Shown piece after piece: positions 1-8,151 of a stretch of DNA of 64,000 bases. The stretch is from NCBI RefSeq assembly GCF_002814095.1, contig NZ_CP021916.1, forward strand, positions 62,001 through 126,000, in the 5' to 3' direction. The DNA is from Sagittula sp. P11. Its GTDB lineage: Bacteria > Pseudomonadota > Alphaproteobacteria > Rhodobacterales > Rhodobacteraceae. A model generated the notes under the pieces. That model had not been told where the DNA came from, searched no databases, and worked only from the letters and a program-made list of their open reading frames with translations. How positions within the stretch are numbered: position 1 is the first letter of the stretch; the number at the start of each line of letters is the position of its first letter. The translations under genes were made by a program, and so were the position numbers.

Positions 1-300
1 CATGGATAAACATCCACGTATGTATATCCAAAACTGCCAAAAGGCAAGCCTTGGTGCGTTCAAAAGCCATTTTGGACACCTCCGAAAAGAGTTCTGCCCT
101 GTCCCTTTTAGTGAGATGCGGTGCGTTACACCATGCAGTAGGACACCAAACACCCTTGTGTTCGGTGAGGACTCGCCCACTAGATGTGGAAAAACCTTGC
201 GCGAATCCGACTCTTGCGCCAATAGTCACGGAAGCGAGGCGAAAAACGTCAATTTCCGTGAACACGCCAAAGACGCGATGTCTCGGAAGCGAGAGGGCAG
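1..300. promoter_or_regulatory. repABC upstream region with 24-nt inverted repeat
   Basis: I see no convincing gene in this stretch, which ends at the repA start codon. It should contain the repABC promoter. At 144-167 there is an inverted repeat, CACCAAACAC then CCTT then GTGTTCGGTG, with 9 of 10 pairs matching and a 4-nt loop. It is not followed by a T run, so an operator bound by RepA/RepB or a transcript leader structure is more likely than a terminator. A purine-rich ribosome binding site (GAGAGGGC) lies directly before the ATG at 301. Confidence 0.4.
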
Positions 301-1488
301 ATGGATAATACCTTTGAGCATGAGGATCTCAACGCGGTGATCCGCCAGCATTCTGAATGGCTGGCGAACCAGTTGCATTCGCAACGTGAGAGCCTGTTTC
401 CACCCGATGCCGAGAAGACCATGCGCAAATTCACCTCTGGTGAGGCTGCGGCGCTGCTCGGCGTCAACGATTCCTATCTTCGCAAACTCAATCTAGATGG
501 CAAAGGGCCTTCTCCCGAGCTGACCGCCGGCAACCGTCGTCTTTACTCGGCGCAGGACATCCAGGCGCTGCGTGTGCTCCTTGAAAAAACCGCTCGCAAG
601 CCGGGTGATTACGTTCCCGGACGACGAGAAGGTGATCATCTTCAGGTCATCGGCGTGATGAATTTCAAGGGCGGTTCGGGAAAAACAACAACCTCTGCCC
701 ATCTCGCTCAACGGCTTGCCCTGCGCGGATATCGTGTGCTGGGCATTGATCTCGACCCACAAGCTTCCTTCACCGCGCTGCACGGCGTTCAGCCGGAATT
801 GGACCTCGAAGATGGCGGCACTCTCTACGATGCGATCCGCTATGAGGACCCAGAGCCGATCCGGTCGGTCATTCGCAAGACCTATATCCCCAATCTGGAC
901 CTGATTCCCGGAAACCTCGAACTGATGGAGTTCGAGCACGATACCCCGCGCGCGCTGGCTCAGGGCAATGCAGGACTTTTCTTCTTCCGCGTGAAAGAGG
1001 CGTTGGCCCAGGTCGACGAGGACTACGACGTGGTCGTCATTGATTGCCCACCGCAGCTAGGATTTCTGACCATGTCCGCACTGTCCGCGGCCACGGGCGT
1101 TTTGGTGACGATCCACCCGGAAATGCTTGATGTGATGTCCATGTCGCAATTCCTCCGCATGACAGCCGACCTCATGGACGTGATCGCTGAGAGCGGCGCC
1201 GACATGTCTCATGACTGGATGCGCTATGTTTTGACCCGCTACGAGCCGCAGGATGCGCCGCAGAACCGCATCGTGGCTTTCCTGCGAACAATGTACGGCG
1301 AAGCCGTGCTGAATTCGCCCATGTTGAAGTCTACAGCCATCTCCGATGCAGGCCTGACCAAGCAGACGCTCTACGAGGTGGAACGCAGCGCGTTCACCCG
1401 TTCCACCTATGATCGCGCACTCGAGAGCTTGAACACGCTGAATGACGAGATCGCCGACCTGATCCAGAAGACTTGGGGGCGCCTATGA
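301..1488 (+). CDS. repA: RepA, ParA-type partition ATPase of repABC plasmid
   Basis: This is the Walker-type partition ATPase of a repABC operon (395 aa). A MerR-like helix-turn-helix occupies about residues 43-75. The deviant Walker A KGGSGKTT is at 123-130, and the Walker B region VVVIDCPP is around 244-251. The length is normal for RepA of alphaproteobacterial repABC plasmids. RepA-ADP/ATP binds RepB at parS, separates plasmid copies and represses its own operon (family knowledge). The ATG at 301 follows a good ribosome binding site. The stop overlaps the repB start (ATGA at 1485-1488), which indicates translational coupling. Confidence 0.96.
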   Translation: MDNTFEHEDLNAVIRQHSEWLANQLHSQRESLFPPDAEKTMRKFTSGEAAALLGVNDSYLRKLNLDGKGPSPELTAGNRRLYSAQDIQALRVLLEKTARKPGDYVPGRREGDHLQVIGVMNFKGGSGKTTTSAHLAQRLALRGYRVLGIDLDPQASFTALHGVQPELDLEDGGTLYDAIRYEDPEPIRSVIRKTYIPNLDLIPGNLELMEFEHDTPRALAQGNAGLFFFRVKEALAQVDEDYDVVVIDCPPQLGFLTMSALSAATGVLVTIHPEMLDVMSMSQFLRMTADLMDVIAESGADMSHDWMRYVLTRYEPQDAPQNRIVAFLRTMYGEAVLNSPMLKSTAISDAGLTKQTLYEVERSAFTRSTYDRALESLNTLNDEIADLIQKTWGRL

Positions 1489-2501
1489 GCAGCAGCAAGA
1501 AGAAACGGATGTCCATGCTCGACAGTCTCGCGTCGGCCGGAGCCCCCTCCCCTGCCCCGCAGTCCAGCGCCGTCACGCCAATGATGAGCTCTAACCGCGC
1601 GCTACGATCCGCGCGCGATGCTGTCGATGGTCATCACGTTTGGGAGCTGGATCCGACGAACATCGTGGATGACCGCATGGAGGATCGCCTCGACCCGGCG
1701 GATGTTCTGGACCTGCGCGATGCGATCGAGGCGAATGGTCAAACCGTTCCGATCCTTGTGCGCCGTGCCCCCGATGACCCCGACCGCTACCTGCTGGTCT
1801 ACGGACGTAGGCGGTTGGAGGCGATACGCCAGTCCGACAAGGTGACCAAAATCCGCGCTCTCGTCGCCAATCTGGATGATGACAGTGCTTTGCGCGCGCA
1901 GATTTCCGAAAATATGGGTCGACGTGATCTGTCCTACATTGAGAAGGCGCTTTTCGCCAAGGATCTCGTGGCATCCGGCTTCGGAACACAATCACAGGTG
2001 GCAGAAATCTTGACCGTCACGAAATCTGCGGTCTCCATGGCCATCGCCATCGTAGACATCGTCGGCTCAGATTTAGTTCGCGCCATTGGGCCAGCCCACG
2101 GCATAGGTCGGCCTCGCTGGGACGCTCTGGGCCGCGCCATCGACGAGAACGGCCTCGATCGCGAGCGCCTCAGTCAGATTGCAGAGGAGGCGCGTGGAAA
2201 GGGTGTCGAGTCTACAGTTGTGGATGATTCCGTATCCACTGATGACCCATCCGTCCAGGCGTTTGAAGCGGTGGCTAAAGCCGTAGCGAAGGCACTCAAA
2301 CCTGAGAAGGCTCCCTCCCCTGCTCCGTCCTCCAGTGTCCCGCTGAAGATCGGTGGCAAGCGCGGCGGCACGGTCAAACGCACTGCCAAGGGCCTGTCGA
2401 TCGAGCTGGCAAGCGGAGATTTCGCCGATTGGGTTGAGACGCAAGTGCATGACATGATTGAAGACCTTCACGATCGCTGGAAGCAGCGGTCGGAAGACTG
2501 A
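1485..2501 (+). CDS. repB: RepB, ParB-family centromere-binding protein
   Basis: This is a ParB/Spo0J-family DNA-binding partition protein of about 338 aa. A ParB N-terminal nuclease-like fold lies at about residues 50-140, with the typical VYGRRRLEA segment. It is followed by the helix-turn-helix region (SQVAEILTVTKSAVSMAIAI). The C-terminus is the charged dimerisation part. It should bind the two parS palindromes at 3918 and 3963 and be moved by RepA. The ATG at 1485 overlaps the repA stop by four bases and is preferred over the in-frame TTG at 1473. The second gene position and the 165-bp gap before repC are as expected for repABC. Confidence 0.95.
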   Translation: MSSSKKKRMSMLDSLASAGAPSPAPQSSAVTPMMSSNRALRSARDAVDGHHVWELDPTNIVDDRMEDRLDPADVLDLRDAIEANGQTVPILVRRAPDDPDRYLLVYGRRRLEAIRQSDKVTKIRALVANLDDDSALRAQISENMGRRDLSYIEKALFAKDLVASGFGTQSQVAEILTVTKSAVSMAIAIVDIVGSDLVRAIGPAHGIGRPRWDALGRAIDENGLDRERLSQIAEEARGKGVESTVVDDSVSTDDPSVQAFEAVAKAVAKALKPEKAPSPAPSSSVPLKIGGKRGGTVKRTAKGLSIELASGDFADWVETQVHDMIEDLHDRWKQRSED

Positions 2502-2666
2502 GGAAGAGCAGAAATCAAAGAAGGAGGCACGAAAAGGCAAAAGAAAAGGTCCCGCAAAGCGACCACTCCACGAGACCCTAACTTGTTTCTAGCACCTTCA
2601 AGGTAGTGTCCGGAGTCATTTTCCGCAAGTCCAAAGTGATTCGCGGGCCGGGAAATTTTTGTCTTC
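2502..2666 (-). ncRNA. Probable counter-transcribed RNA region between repB and repC
   Basis: In repABC operons this interval encodes a small antisense RNA that limits repC expression and sets copy number and incompatibility (family knowledge). Here the gap has the expected size. It contains an imperfect stem near its 3' side, CCGCAA...TTCGCGG around 2621-2644, followed by a GGGCCGGGAAATTTTTG tract. The exact ends and promoter of the RNA cannot be read with confidence, so the whole gap is marked. Strand is given as antisense to repC by analogy. Confidence 0.5.
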
Positions 2667-2678
2667 GTGAATGATAAA

Positions 2679-3914
2679 ATGGACTACACGCCCGTAACGC
2701 CGTTTCGGCGAACGATAGATGCTGCCATTCTAAAACATCAGGCAGCGGCGCAGGAAGACCTGCCCCCAGCCGGCGCCAACAAGTGGGAGGTCCTGAGGGA
2801 GCTAGCTACCGCTCGAGTCGCATTCGGCTTGTCCGATCGGGATTTGACGGTGCTTCAGGCACTGGTCAGCTTTCACCAAGCGACGATTCTCGGAGGCAAT
2901 GACTGCGAGTTGATTGTACATCCGTCCAACAAGGCGATTTGCGAGCGCCTGAACGGCATGCCCTGCTCGACGATGCGGCGCCACCTTTCCAACCTTGTCC
3001 AGACTGGCTTTGTCGTCCGGCGCGATAGCCCCAATGGGAAGCGCTATGCCCGCCGCTACGGCGACGAAAAGGTTGCGTTCGGGTTCGACCTCTCTCCGCT
3101 TGTTCGACGCTTCCAGGAGGTCTGTGAGGCCGCCGAGGCCGTCCGGGCCGCTGAGGAGCGTTACAAGCGCCTACGTGCCACTGTGAGCCTCATGCGGCGT
3201 GACCTAGCGGGGCTGGCCGAGTACGGGCGCGCACTTCGTCCGGATCAAGGCGTCTGGGACCAATTCTCTGATCTTGCGGCCCTAACGGCTCGAGATCTTC
3301 GTAGAAAACTAGAAATGGAAGACCTTAGGCGCATCGAAGACGCTTTGGGGGTGGCTTTGGACCATGCCCGAAACCTTCTAGATGGCCGTGAAGCAGAAGA
3401 TATGAGCACCAATGACGCTACTTTTGAGCAGCACTATCAGAATTCAAATAAAGACTCTTATGATCTTGAACCTCGCTTAGAAAAAGCGCGGGGCGGAGAC
3501 GCTGTGCGTGAAAACCGAGAAGTCGCCGATAGCCCTCTGTGTTCTGACGATGAGGCTAACTCAACCTCGACTACTGACGACCAACTGATGCCGAACATAC
3601 CGCTTGGTTTGGTCCTCGCCTCTTGTCAGGAATTCAAAGCGTATTCCGAGCAGCCTGTGCGCCATTGGCACGATTTGGTCCGGGTGGCTGACGTGGTCAG
3701 ACCCATGATGGGTATTTCGCCTTCCGCCTGGAACGAGGCAAAACGCTATATGGGGCCCGAAGAGGCGTCTGTTGTCGTTGTTGCAATGCTTGAACGCTTT
3801 GCAGATATCCGATCACCTGGAGGCTACTTGAGAACCCTATCTTCAAAGGCGGCGATTGGGGAGTTCTCCTGTGGCCCGATGATCATGGCCTTGATGCGGC
3901 GGGATGCTGCATGA
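2679..3914 (+). CDS. repC: RepC replication initiator
   Basis: This is the replication initiator of the repABC plasmid, about 411 aa. The N-terminal half has the conserved RepC core: SDRDLTVLQALVSF, then PSNKAICERLNGMPCSTMRRHLSNLVQTG, then RRDSPNGKRYARRYG. This is a winged-helix DNA-binding domain. The C-terminal half is more variable and ends with a conserved ISPSAWNEA...GGYLR segment. In this family the origin of replication usually lies inside repC. I chose ATG 2679. A GTG at 2667 in the same frame would add four residues, and neither start has an obvious ribosome binding site. Confidence 0.95.
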   Translation: MDYTPVTPFRRTIDAAILKHQAAAQEDLPPAGANKWEVLRELATARVAFGLSDRDLTVLQALVSFHQATILGGNDCELIVHPSNKAICERLNGMPCSTMRRHLSNLVQTGFVVRRDSPNGKRYARRYGDEKVAFGFDLSPLVRRFQEVCEAAEAVRAAEERYKRLRATVSLMRRDLAGLAEYGRALRPDQGVWDQFSDLAALTARDLRRKLEMEDLRRIEDALGVALDHARNLLDGREAEDMSTNDATFEQHYQNSNKDSYDLEPRLEKARGGDAVRENREVADSPLCSDDEANSTSTTDDQLMPNIPLGLVLASCQEFKAYSEQPVRHWHDLVRVADVVRPMMGISPSAWNEAKRYMGPEEASVVVVAMLERFADIRSPGGYLRTLSSKAAIGEFSCGPMIMALMRRDAA

Positions 3915-3917
3915 TGA

Positions 3918-3933
3918 GTTCACAGCTGTGAAC
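3918..3933. promoter_or_regulatory. parS-type palindrome 1
   Basis: GTTCACAGCTGTGAAC is a perfect 16-bp palindrome four bases after the repC stop. It fits the GTTNNNNGCNNNNAAC pattern of parS sites of repABC plasmids. It is the likely RepB binding site for partition. Confidence 0.85.
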
Positions 3934-3962
3934 TTGGCTGACAAGAAGGATAGCTCGGGATG

Positions 3963-3978
3963 GTTCACAGCTGTGAAC
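3963..3978. promoter_or_regulatory. parS-type palindrome 2
   Basis: This is a second identical copy of the 16-bp GTTCACAGCTGTGAAC palindrome, 45 bp from the first centre to centre. Two sites on roughly the same helix face suggest cooperative RepB loading. Between here and the Fic remnant at about 4150 I see no gene. Confidence 0.85.
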
Positions 3979-4150
3979 TTATTTCCAACACGGAAAGAGG
4001 CTGCGCTTGCGGACTTGGCCCGAAACAGGGTGCTGCAGTTACCAGTCACACGGGAAGGTCACCATCACCAAAAAGGTTTAGAAAGAGCCTCTCTTGATAG
4101 TCCAGTGGAAACGCTAACCCCAGCGGCGTTTTCGGAGACGCGGAGGTCAG

Positions 4151-5131
4151 TTAACCGGCGGCGGTGAGTTTGCGGAGCGAATTGCGTGCCGTTCGCTCGG
4201 ACGTCTTGAGTATAATCTGCGCGTCTCCTCGTTCCAATGAGCCATGCCGGAGAACCGCCGAGATCAGCTCCGGAGCGCGCTTGTCATCGATGGTATCAGC
4301 AACAAGACGTCGATACCTTTGGTTCAATCCACAGAGATCGAACAATCTTGCTGAGAGGGTGATCTGGTCGAGCGTCACCTTTAGGAGTCATTCATTGAAC
4401 GTCTTCAGTGCCGCCTTTGAAAAATTCCCCGTCCGTCGCGGCCTCCGCGGCGTGAACTGTCAGCCAGATTCGTCATCCGTTTGTACTCGCCCCGATCGGT
4501 TAACCTGCGGGCCAGCCCACGTGATAAGGGCCATGGCATGAGACATCAGTCTGCTGACACGACCGTTGCCATCCGGGAAAGGGTGGATGTAGTTCAACCG
4601 GTGATGTGCAGACGCGATCGCGATGATCCGTCCGCTCGAAGACCGCGCCGCAATTTGAAACCGTTTGTCAAAGTGATCCATGAACGCCGCAACGCACGAC
4701 GATGATGGAGGTAGGTGGCGCCCGACTGCGGCTTCCCGATCGTCATCCTGGCGCATGCGTCCCGGAGCGATGGGCTTCTGTGTGCCGTCGGGATGTTCGA
4801 TGACCCGAAACTCATTCGGCATCTCGTCGTAGAAGCTCTTATGGACCCAAGTCAGGAATTCCACAGATGTGGGGCGGGGCAGGGTGCCTATGCGATGCAT
4901 CTCATCGATGGCCCGTTGAACGATGACCTGCGCCCGGGCCTCAAGGGCGAGAGGGCGGGTTTCTTCCTCAAGTTCGGCTGCGCTGTCAGGATGCAACCCA
5001 AGTCCCAGCCCGGTGGCTTCCCTCTGGATGTCGACCGAAAGGTCTGCCAGTTCTGTAGGAATATGCTCCTCGAAGAAGCAGGGTTCGATCCTGGCGGGCG
5101 TTTCTAGCCTTTTGCCGATCTTCTGCGCTTT
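4151..5131 (-). pseudogene. Decayed Fic-family adenylyltransferase
   Basis: Read on the minus strand, the remnant runs from about 5131 to 4151. The N-terminal part retains PTELADLSVDIQREATGLGLG and the central part keeps the full Fic motif HPFPDGNGRVSR (about 4550-4590). After that the frame is lost: the linker continues in another frame (RGEYKRMTNLADSSRRG), then shifts again, and a TGA sits where FNE-W-LLKVTLDQ would need TGG. The last 75 residues (LDQITLSARLFDLCGLNQRYRRL...) are the normal Fic C-terminal winged-helix tail. No ATG is available upstream of the open stretch, so the start is lost too. Fic enzymes AMPylate target proteins, but this copy should be dead. Confidence 0.85.
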
Positions 5132-5388
5132 CTAAGTAATTGAAATTTCGACATTTTACTTGATTAAGGGCAGGGTTCTGCCGATATGCGTTGCCGATCT
5201 TGAATTGCTGCATGAAATCAATGGCTTTGGCAGATGTCCCGGGCTTTCAGTTTTGTTGTGTGCCTAAAGGGATCGGGGAAAGGGAAAGTGTTCTTCGGGT
5301 TTTGTGACTGACGGATGAGGGCCTTTAGGGCCGCTCAGATGGGTCCGGGCCGGATTCCGGTCTGTCTTTCCTGATGAAGGGCATTCCC

Positions 5389-5859
5389 ATGCAAACAGGT
5401 GTCTTGCGCGTGCTGCGCGCGACCGCTGCCTCTTGGTGGCGGCACAAGGAACTGCGACGAACTGGCCAGCTAGAATTGGCACGGCGGCTCGAAAGCAAGA
5501 CCGTGTTGCGCGATCTCGTCCATCTCAGGCAGGCGGCGACATTGCCGAATGCGCATGTGATCTGCGGCGAGGGCGGGACATTCATCCATCTCGGTTGGAC
5601 CACCGTGTCGACCCTCGCGCCGATCGAGCGCTTTCCCTTGGCCGCTCTTGCGGTCGCACGCGGGACGCCCTTCATCGATCTCCGACCCGTCACCGATGTC
5701 GTCGCTTTCGCGAACCTGCCGCGGGTGACGCGGGACGGATCGCTCGACCCTGAGCATTCGGGTGCCGGCAAGTGCGTCTCGCTGACCACCTACATCGACA
5801 TGGTCGAAGGGCTCGGCGCGAGGATCGCCAACGATCCGCGGCCCCGTCGGTCAACCTGA
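5389..5859 (+). CDS. Hypothetical plasmid protein
   Basis: I do not recognise a family. The product is 156 aa, mixed alpha/beta in appearance, with no signal peptide or membrane segment. An N-terminal basic, aromatic helix (SWWRHKELRRTGQLELARRLESK) precedes a core with GGTFIHLGW. It ends 39 bp before ardC and points the same way, so the two probably share a transcript. I chose ATG 5389 over ATG 5374 because an AGGG sits at normal spacing before it and because many neighbouring genes share the same AGG-ATTCCC/ACATCCCC-ATG arrangement. Confidence 0.6.
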   Translation: MQTGVLRVLRATAASWWRHKELRRTGQLELARRLESKTVLRDLVHLRQAATLPNAHVICGEGGTFIHLGWTTVSTLAPIERFPLAALAVARGTPFIDLRPVTDVVAFANLPRVTRDGSLDPEHSGAGKCVSLTTYIDMVEGLGARIANDPRPRRST

Positions 5860-5898
5860 TCCCCAATCTTCTCACCAACACACGAAAGGACGCCAGCC

Positions 5899-6636
5899 AT
5901 GGCCCGATCCAGCACGCCCAAATTCGATGCCTCCGAGGTCATCACAAACGAAATCATCCGCATCATCGAGCGCGGCGTCCTTCCATGGCGCAAGCCCTGG
6001 ACCGCTGGCGGCAGTTCTCGTCCCCTGCGCGTGGGCGGTGAGCCCTACCAGGGGGTCAACAACTTCCTGCTGACCATGCGCACCGTGATGGCGGGCCACA
6101 GCTCGCCCTTCTGGATGACGCTTCCGCAGGCCAATGCCTTGGATGCGAAGGTCCGCAAGGGCGAGAAGTCCTCTGTCGTCGTTTACTACGGTCAAAGCCG
6201 GAGGGACGCCGGCGGCGAGGATGACCACGGGGAGAGGGATGATCGCTCCGAGGAGGCCCGCGTATTCCGCTTCCAGAAATCCTACCGCGTGTTCAACGCC
6301 TGCCAGATCGATGGCTTGCCCGACAGCTTCTTCCCCGACCCGGAGCCCGTGCCCGAGCATCCGCCGTCCGAGCCCATCCCGCACATGCAGGCGTTTTTCG
6401 ATGCTATCGACATCACGACCGTTTTCACGGGAACAGAAGCCTACTATTTGCCGCCCGTGGACAAGGTCTTCATGCCGTCGATCGCGCGGTTCGAAAACCC
6501 GCGGAACTTCTACGGGGTCTGGGCGCATGAGCTGGCCCATGCCACGAAAGCCCCCCATCGACTGAACCGTGATTTCGGGTTCTCGAAGTTCGGCAACACC
6601 TCCTATGCGCGCGAGGAGATCGTCGCGTTATCTTGA
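5899..6636 (+). pseudogene. ardC: ArdC-type antirestriction protein, 5' part cut by mobile element
   Basis: This is the N-terminal 243 residues of an ArdC-like protein. The ssDNA-binding DUF1738 domain starts with ITNEIIRIIERGVLPWRKPW. The zincin-like domain carries the HExxH motif HELAH at about 6532-6546 (WAHELAHAT). After AREEIVA the reading frame enters foreign DNA at 6628 and stops at 6636. The missing C-terminus is found at 13165-13374. Joining 5899-6627 to 13165-13374 gives an uninterrupted 312-residue ArdC, a normal length. ArdC proteins protect incoming single-stranded plasmid DNA and counter restriction. This copy is broken. Confidence 0.9.
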
Positions 6637-6641
6637 CAGTC
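6628..6641 (+). repeat. Left terminal inverted repeat of the trio element
   Basis: TTATCTTGACAGTC begins exactly where the ardC reading frame is lost. It pairs with the right end at 13145-13158 with 12 of 14 matches. Confidence 0.8.
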
Positions 6642-6690
6642 TGCACCGCATGCCACCTTGCCGTAGGATGGGTGACAGGCGTCGACGGTA

Positions 6691-6754
6691 GGCAGTTTTC
6701 AGGCTGGCCGCCGCGCTTACCAAAGAGCTGGCGGCGGCCAGCCTGAGAACTGCC
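6691..6754. repeat. Long hairpin near left end of trio element
   Basis: Two 24-bp arms (6691-6714 and 6731-6754) are reverse complements at 23 of 24 positions, separated by a 16-nt loop. There is no T run after it. It sits between the element end and the first recombinase gene. It may be a recombinase accessory site, a folded single-strand attachment site, or a block to read-through from outside. Confidence 0.8.
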
Positions 6755-6801
6755 GGGCCGAAGCGTGCACCGGGTGGGGGCATGGGGAGGGTTTTGCGCT
6801 G

Positions 6802-8151
6802 GTGTCGATTATTTATGTTTGCGAGCGTCGCGAGGCCGGGGGTCTCGACGCGCATGTGCCGTTGATCCTGCGCGGCGACGCGCTCTACGACCCCGATCTG
6901 GATCGCTTCTTCCTCGACCTGCCGCTATCGGGGATTCGATCGCGGCATTCGCTTCGCGCCCAGGCCTATGATGTGACAGTCTGGCTTCGCTTTCTCGATG
7001 CTTGCGGCAAGACCGTATGGGCTGCGACCCGCGACGATGTCGAGGCTTATCATCGTGCGCGTCGGCGCGGCGATGCCGGTCAGCGGATCACGGCGGCAAG
7101 CTGGAACAGGGCCGTCGCCAGCCTTGATCGCCTCTATCGCTGGGGCGAGCGGCAAGGGCTGATCGCCGAGGCACCGTTCAACCGTCGTGCCGTGTGGCGA
7201 CCGGCGCAGGGTGGACGTCGCGGAATGATCGCCGCGCGCAACGACGCCTATGAACGTGTTGCGAAGCGGTCGGATGTCCGGTTCGTCACGATGGACGACT
7301 ACCGCATCTTCCGCGAGGTCGGTCTGCGCGGCCTCGCGCCTGACGGCAGCGAACGCCCCGGCGCACGTGATAGGAACGGATTGCGCAACGTGCTTTTCGC
7401 CGATCTGCTCGTCACGACAGGTTTGCGACTGGAAGAAGCCTCAGGTCTGCTCGCCGGTGATCTCGCGGTCATTGTTCCGGACGGCGATGAGAACCGGCAG
7501 CTCTGGTTGCGCCTGCCGCCGCCGCTCACCAAGGGCGATCGCGGACGAAGTGTTCTGGTCCCACGCCGGCTGCTTCGTCAGATCGCGGCCTATATCGATG
7601 TCGAGCGCGCGGCAGGCGCGGCCAAATTCGTCGCGCGCAATGGCGCGGCGCGCTTTGACCGGCCGATCCATATCACCGACGCCGGTCTCGACCGCATGCG
7701 CGATGTCTGCACGCCAGAGGAACGATGCCGTCTGATCCTGTGCAACGAGAACGGAACGCCGCGCGAGCCCGCGGCGCTATGGCTGACCGAGGTCGGACAG
7801 CCCGTTCGACCCAATTCCTGGGAGGTGATCTTCGCCCGCGCCTGCAAGCGCTGTAGAGACTATGGTTTCTCGTTGTCGATCAGCCCGCACCAGCTGCGCC
7901 ACACCTTCGCGGTCCATATGCTCGCTTTGCTGATCCAGGAGCGTCTGCGCGAAGCCGCATTGCCGGCGGGGCCGATGGAGAGCTACCGGCTGATCCTGGG
8001 CGACCCGCTGCAGCAGGTGCAACGCCTGCTCGGCCACGCGAGTCTCGCCACCACCTATATCTATCTCGACCATATCGCGACCCGCGCCGATACGGTGGAT
8101 TCGGCGGTCGAGGAGTTGCTGGCACTGCTGCCGGGACCGCAGGGCGCATGA
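6802..8151 (+). CDS. Tyrosine recombinase, first of trio
   Basis: This is a 449-aa site-specific recombinase/integrase. The N-terminal SAM-like core-binding domain covers about residues 45-135. The catalytic domain has Arg in TTGLRLEEASGL, a Lys region LTKGDRGR, HQLRHTF as the HxxR box, and GHASLATTYIYLDH with the second His and the nucleophilic Tyr, so the catalytic set is complete. It starts with GTG at 6802, after a GGGAGG sequence 11 bases upstream. The next gene starts inside its stop (ATGA), so the trio is translationally coupled. It should act with its two partners to move the element. Confidence 0.88.
   Translation: MSIIYVCERREAGGLDAHVPLILRGDALYDPDLDRFFLDLPLSGIRSRHSLRAQAYDVTVWLRFLDACGKTVWAATRDDVEAYHRARRRGDAGQRITAASWNRAVASLDRLYRWGERQGLIAEAPFNRRAVWRPAQGGRRGMIAARNDAYERVAKRSDVRFVTMDDYRIFREVGLRGLAPDGSERPGARDRNGLRNVLFADLLVTTGLRLEEASGLLAGDLAVIVPDGDENRQLWLRLPPPLTKGDRGRSVLVPRRLLRQIAAYIDVERAAGAAKFVARNGAARFDRPIHITDAGLDRMRDVCTPEERCRLILCNENGTPREPAALWLTEVGQPVRPNSWEVIFARACKRCRDYGFSLSISPHQLRHTFAVHMLALLIQERLREAALPAGPMESYRLILGDPLQQVQRLLGHASLATTYIYLDHIATRADTVDSAVEELLALLPGPQGA

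Noticed and set aside
2-340. 112-residue open frame ahead of and overlapping repA
   Set aside because: No family features, no ribosome binding site and it overlaps the well-supported repA start. The region is better explained as promoter and leader.
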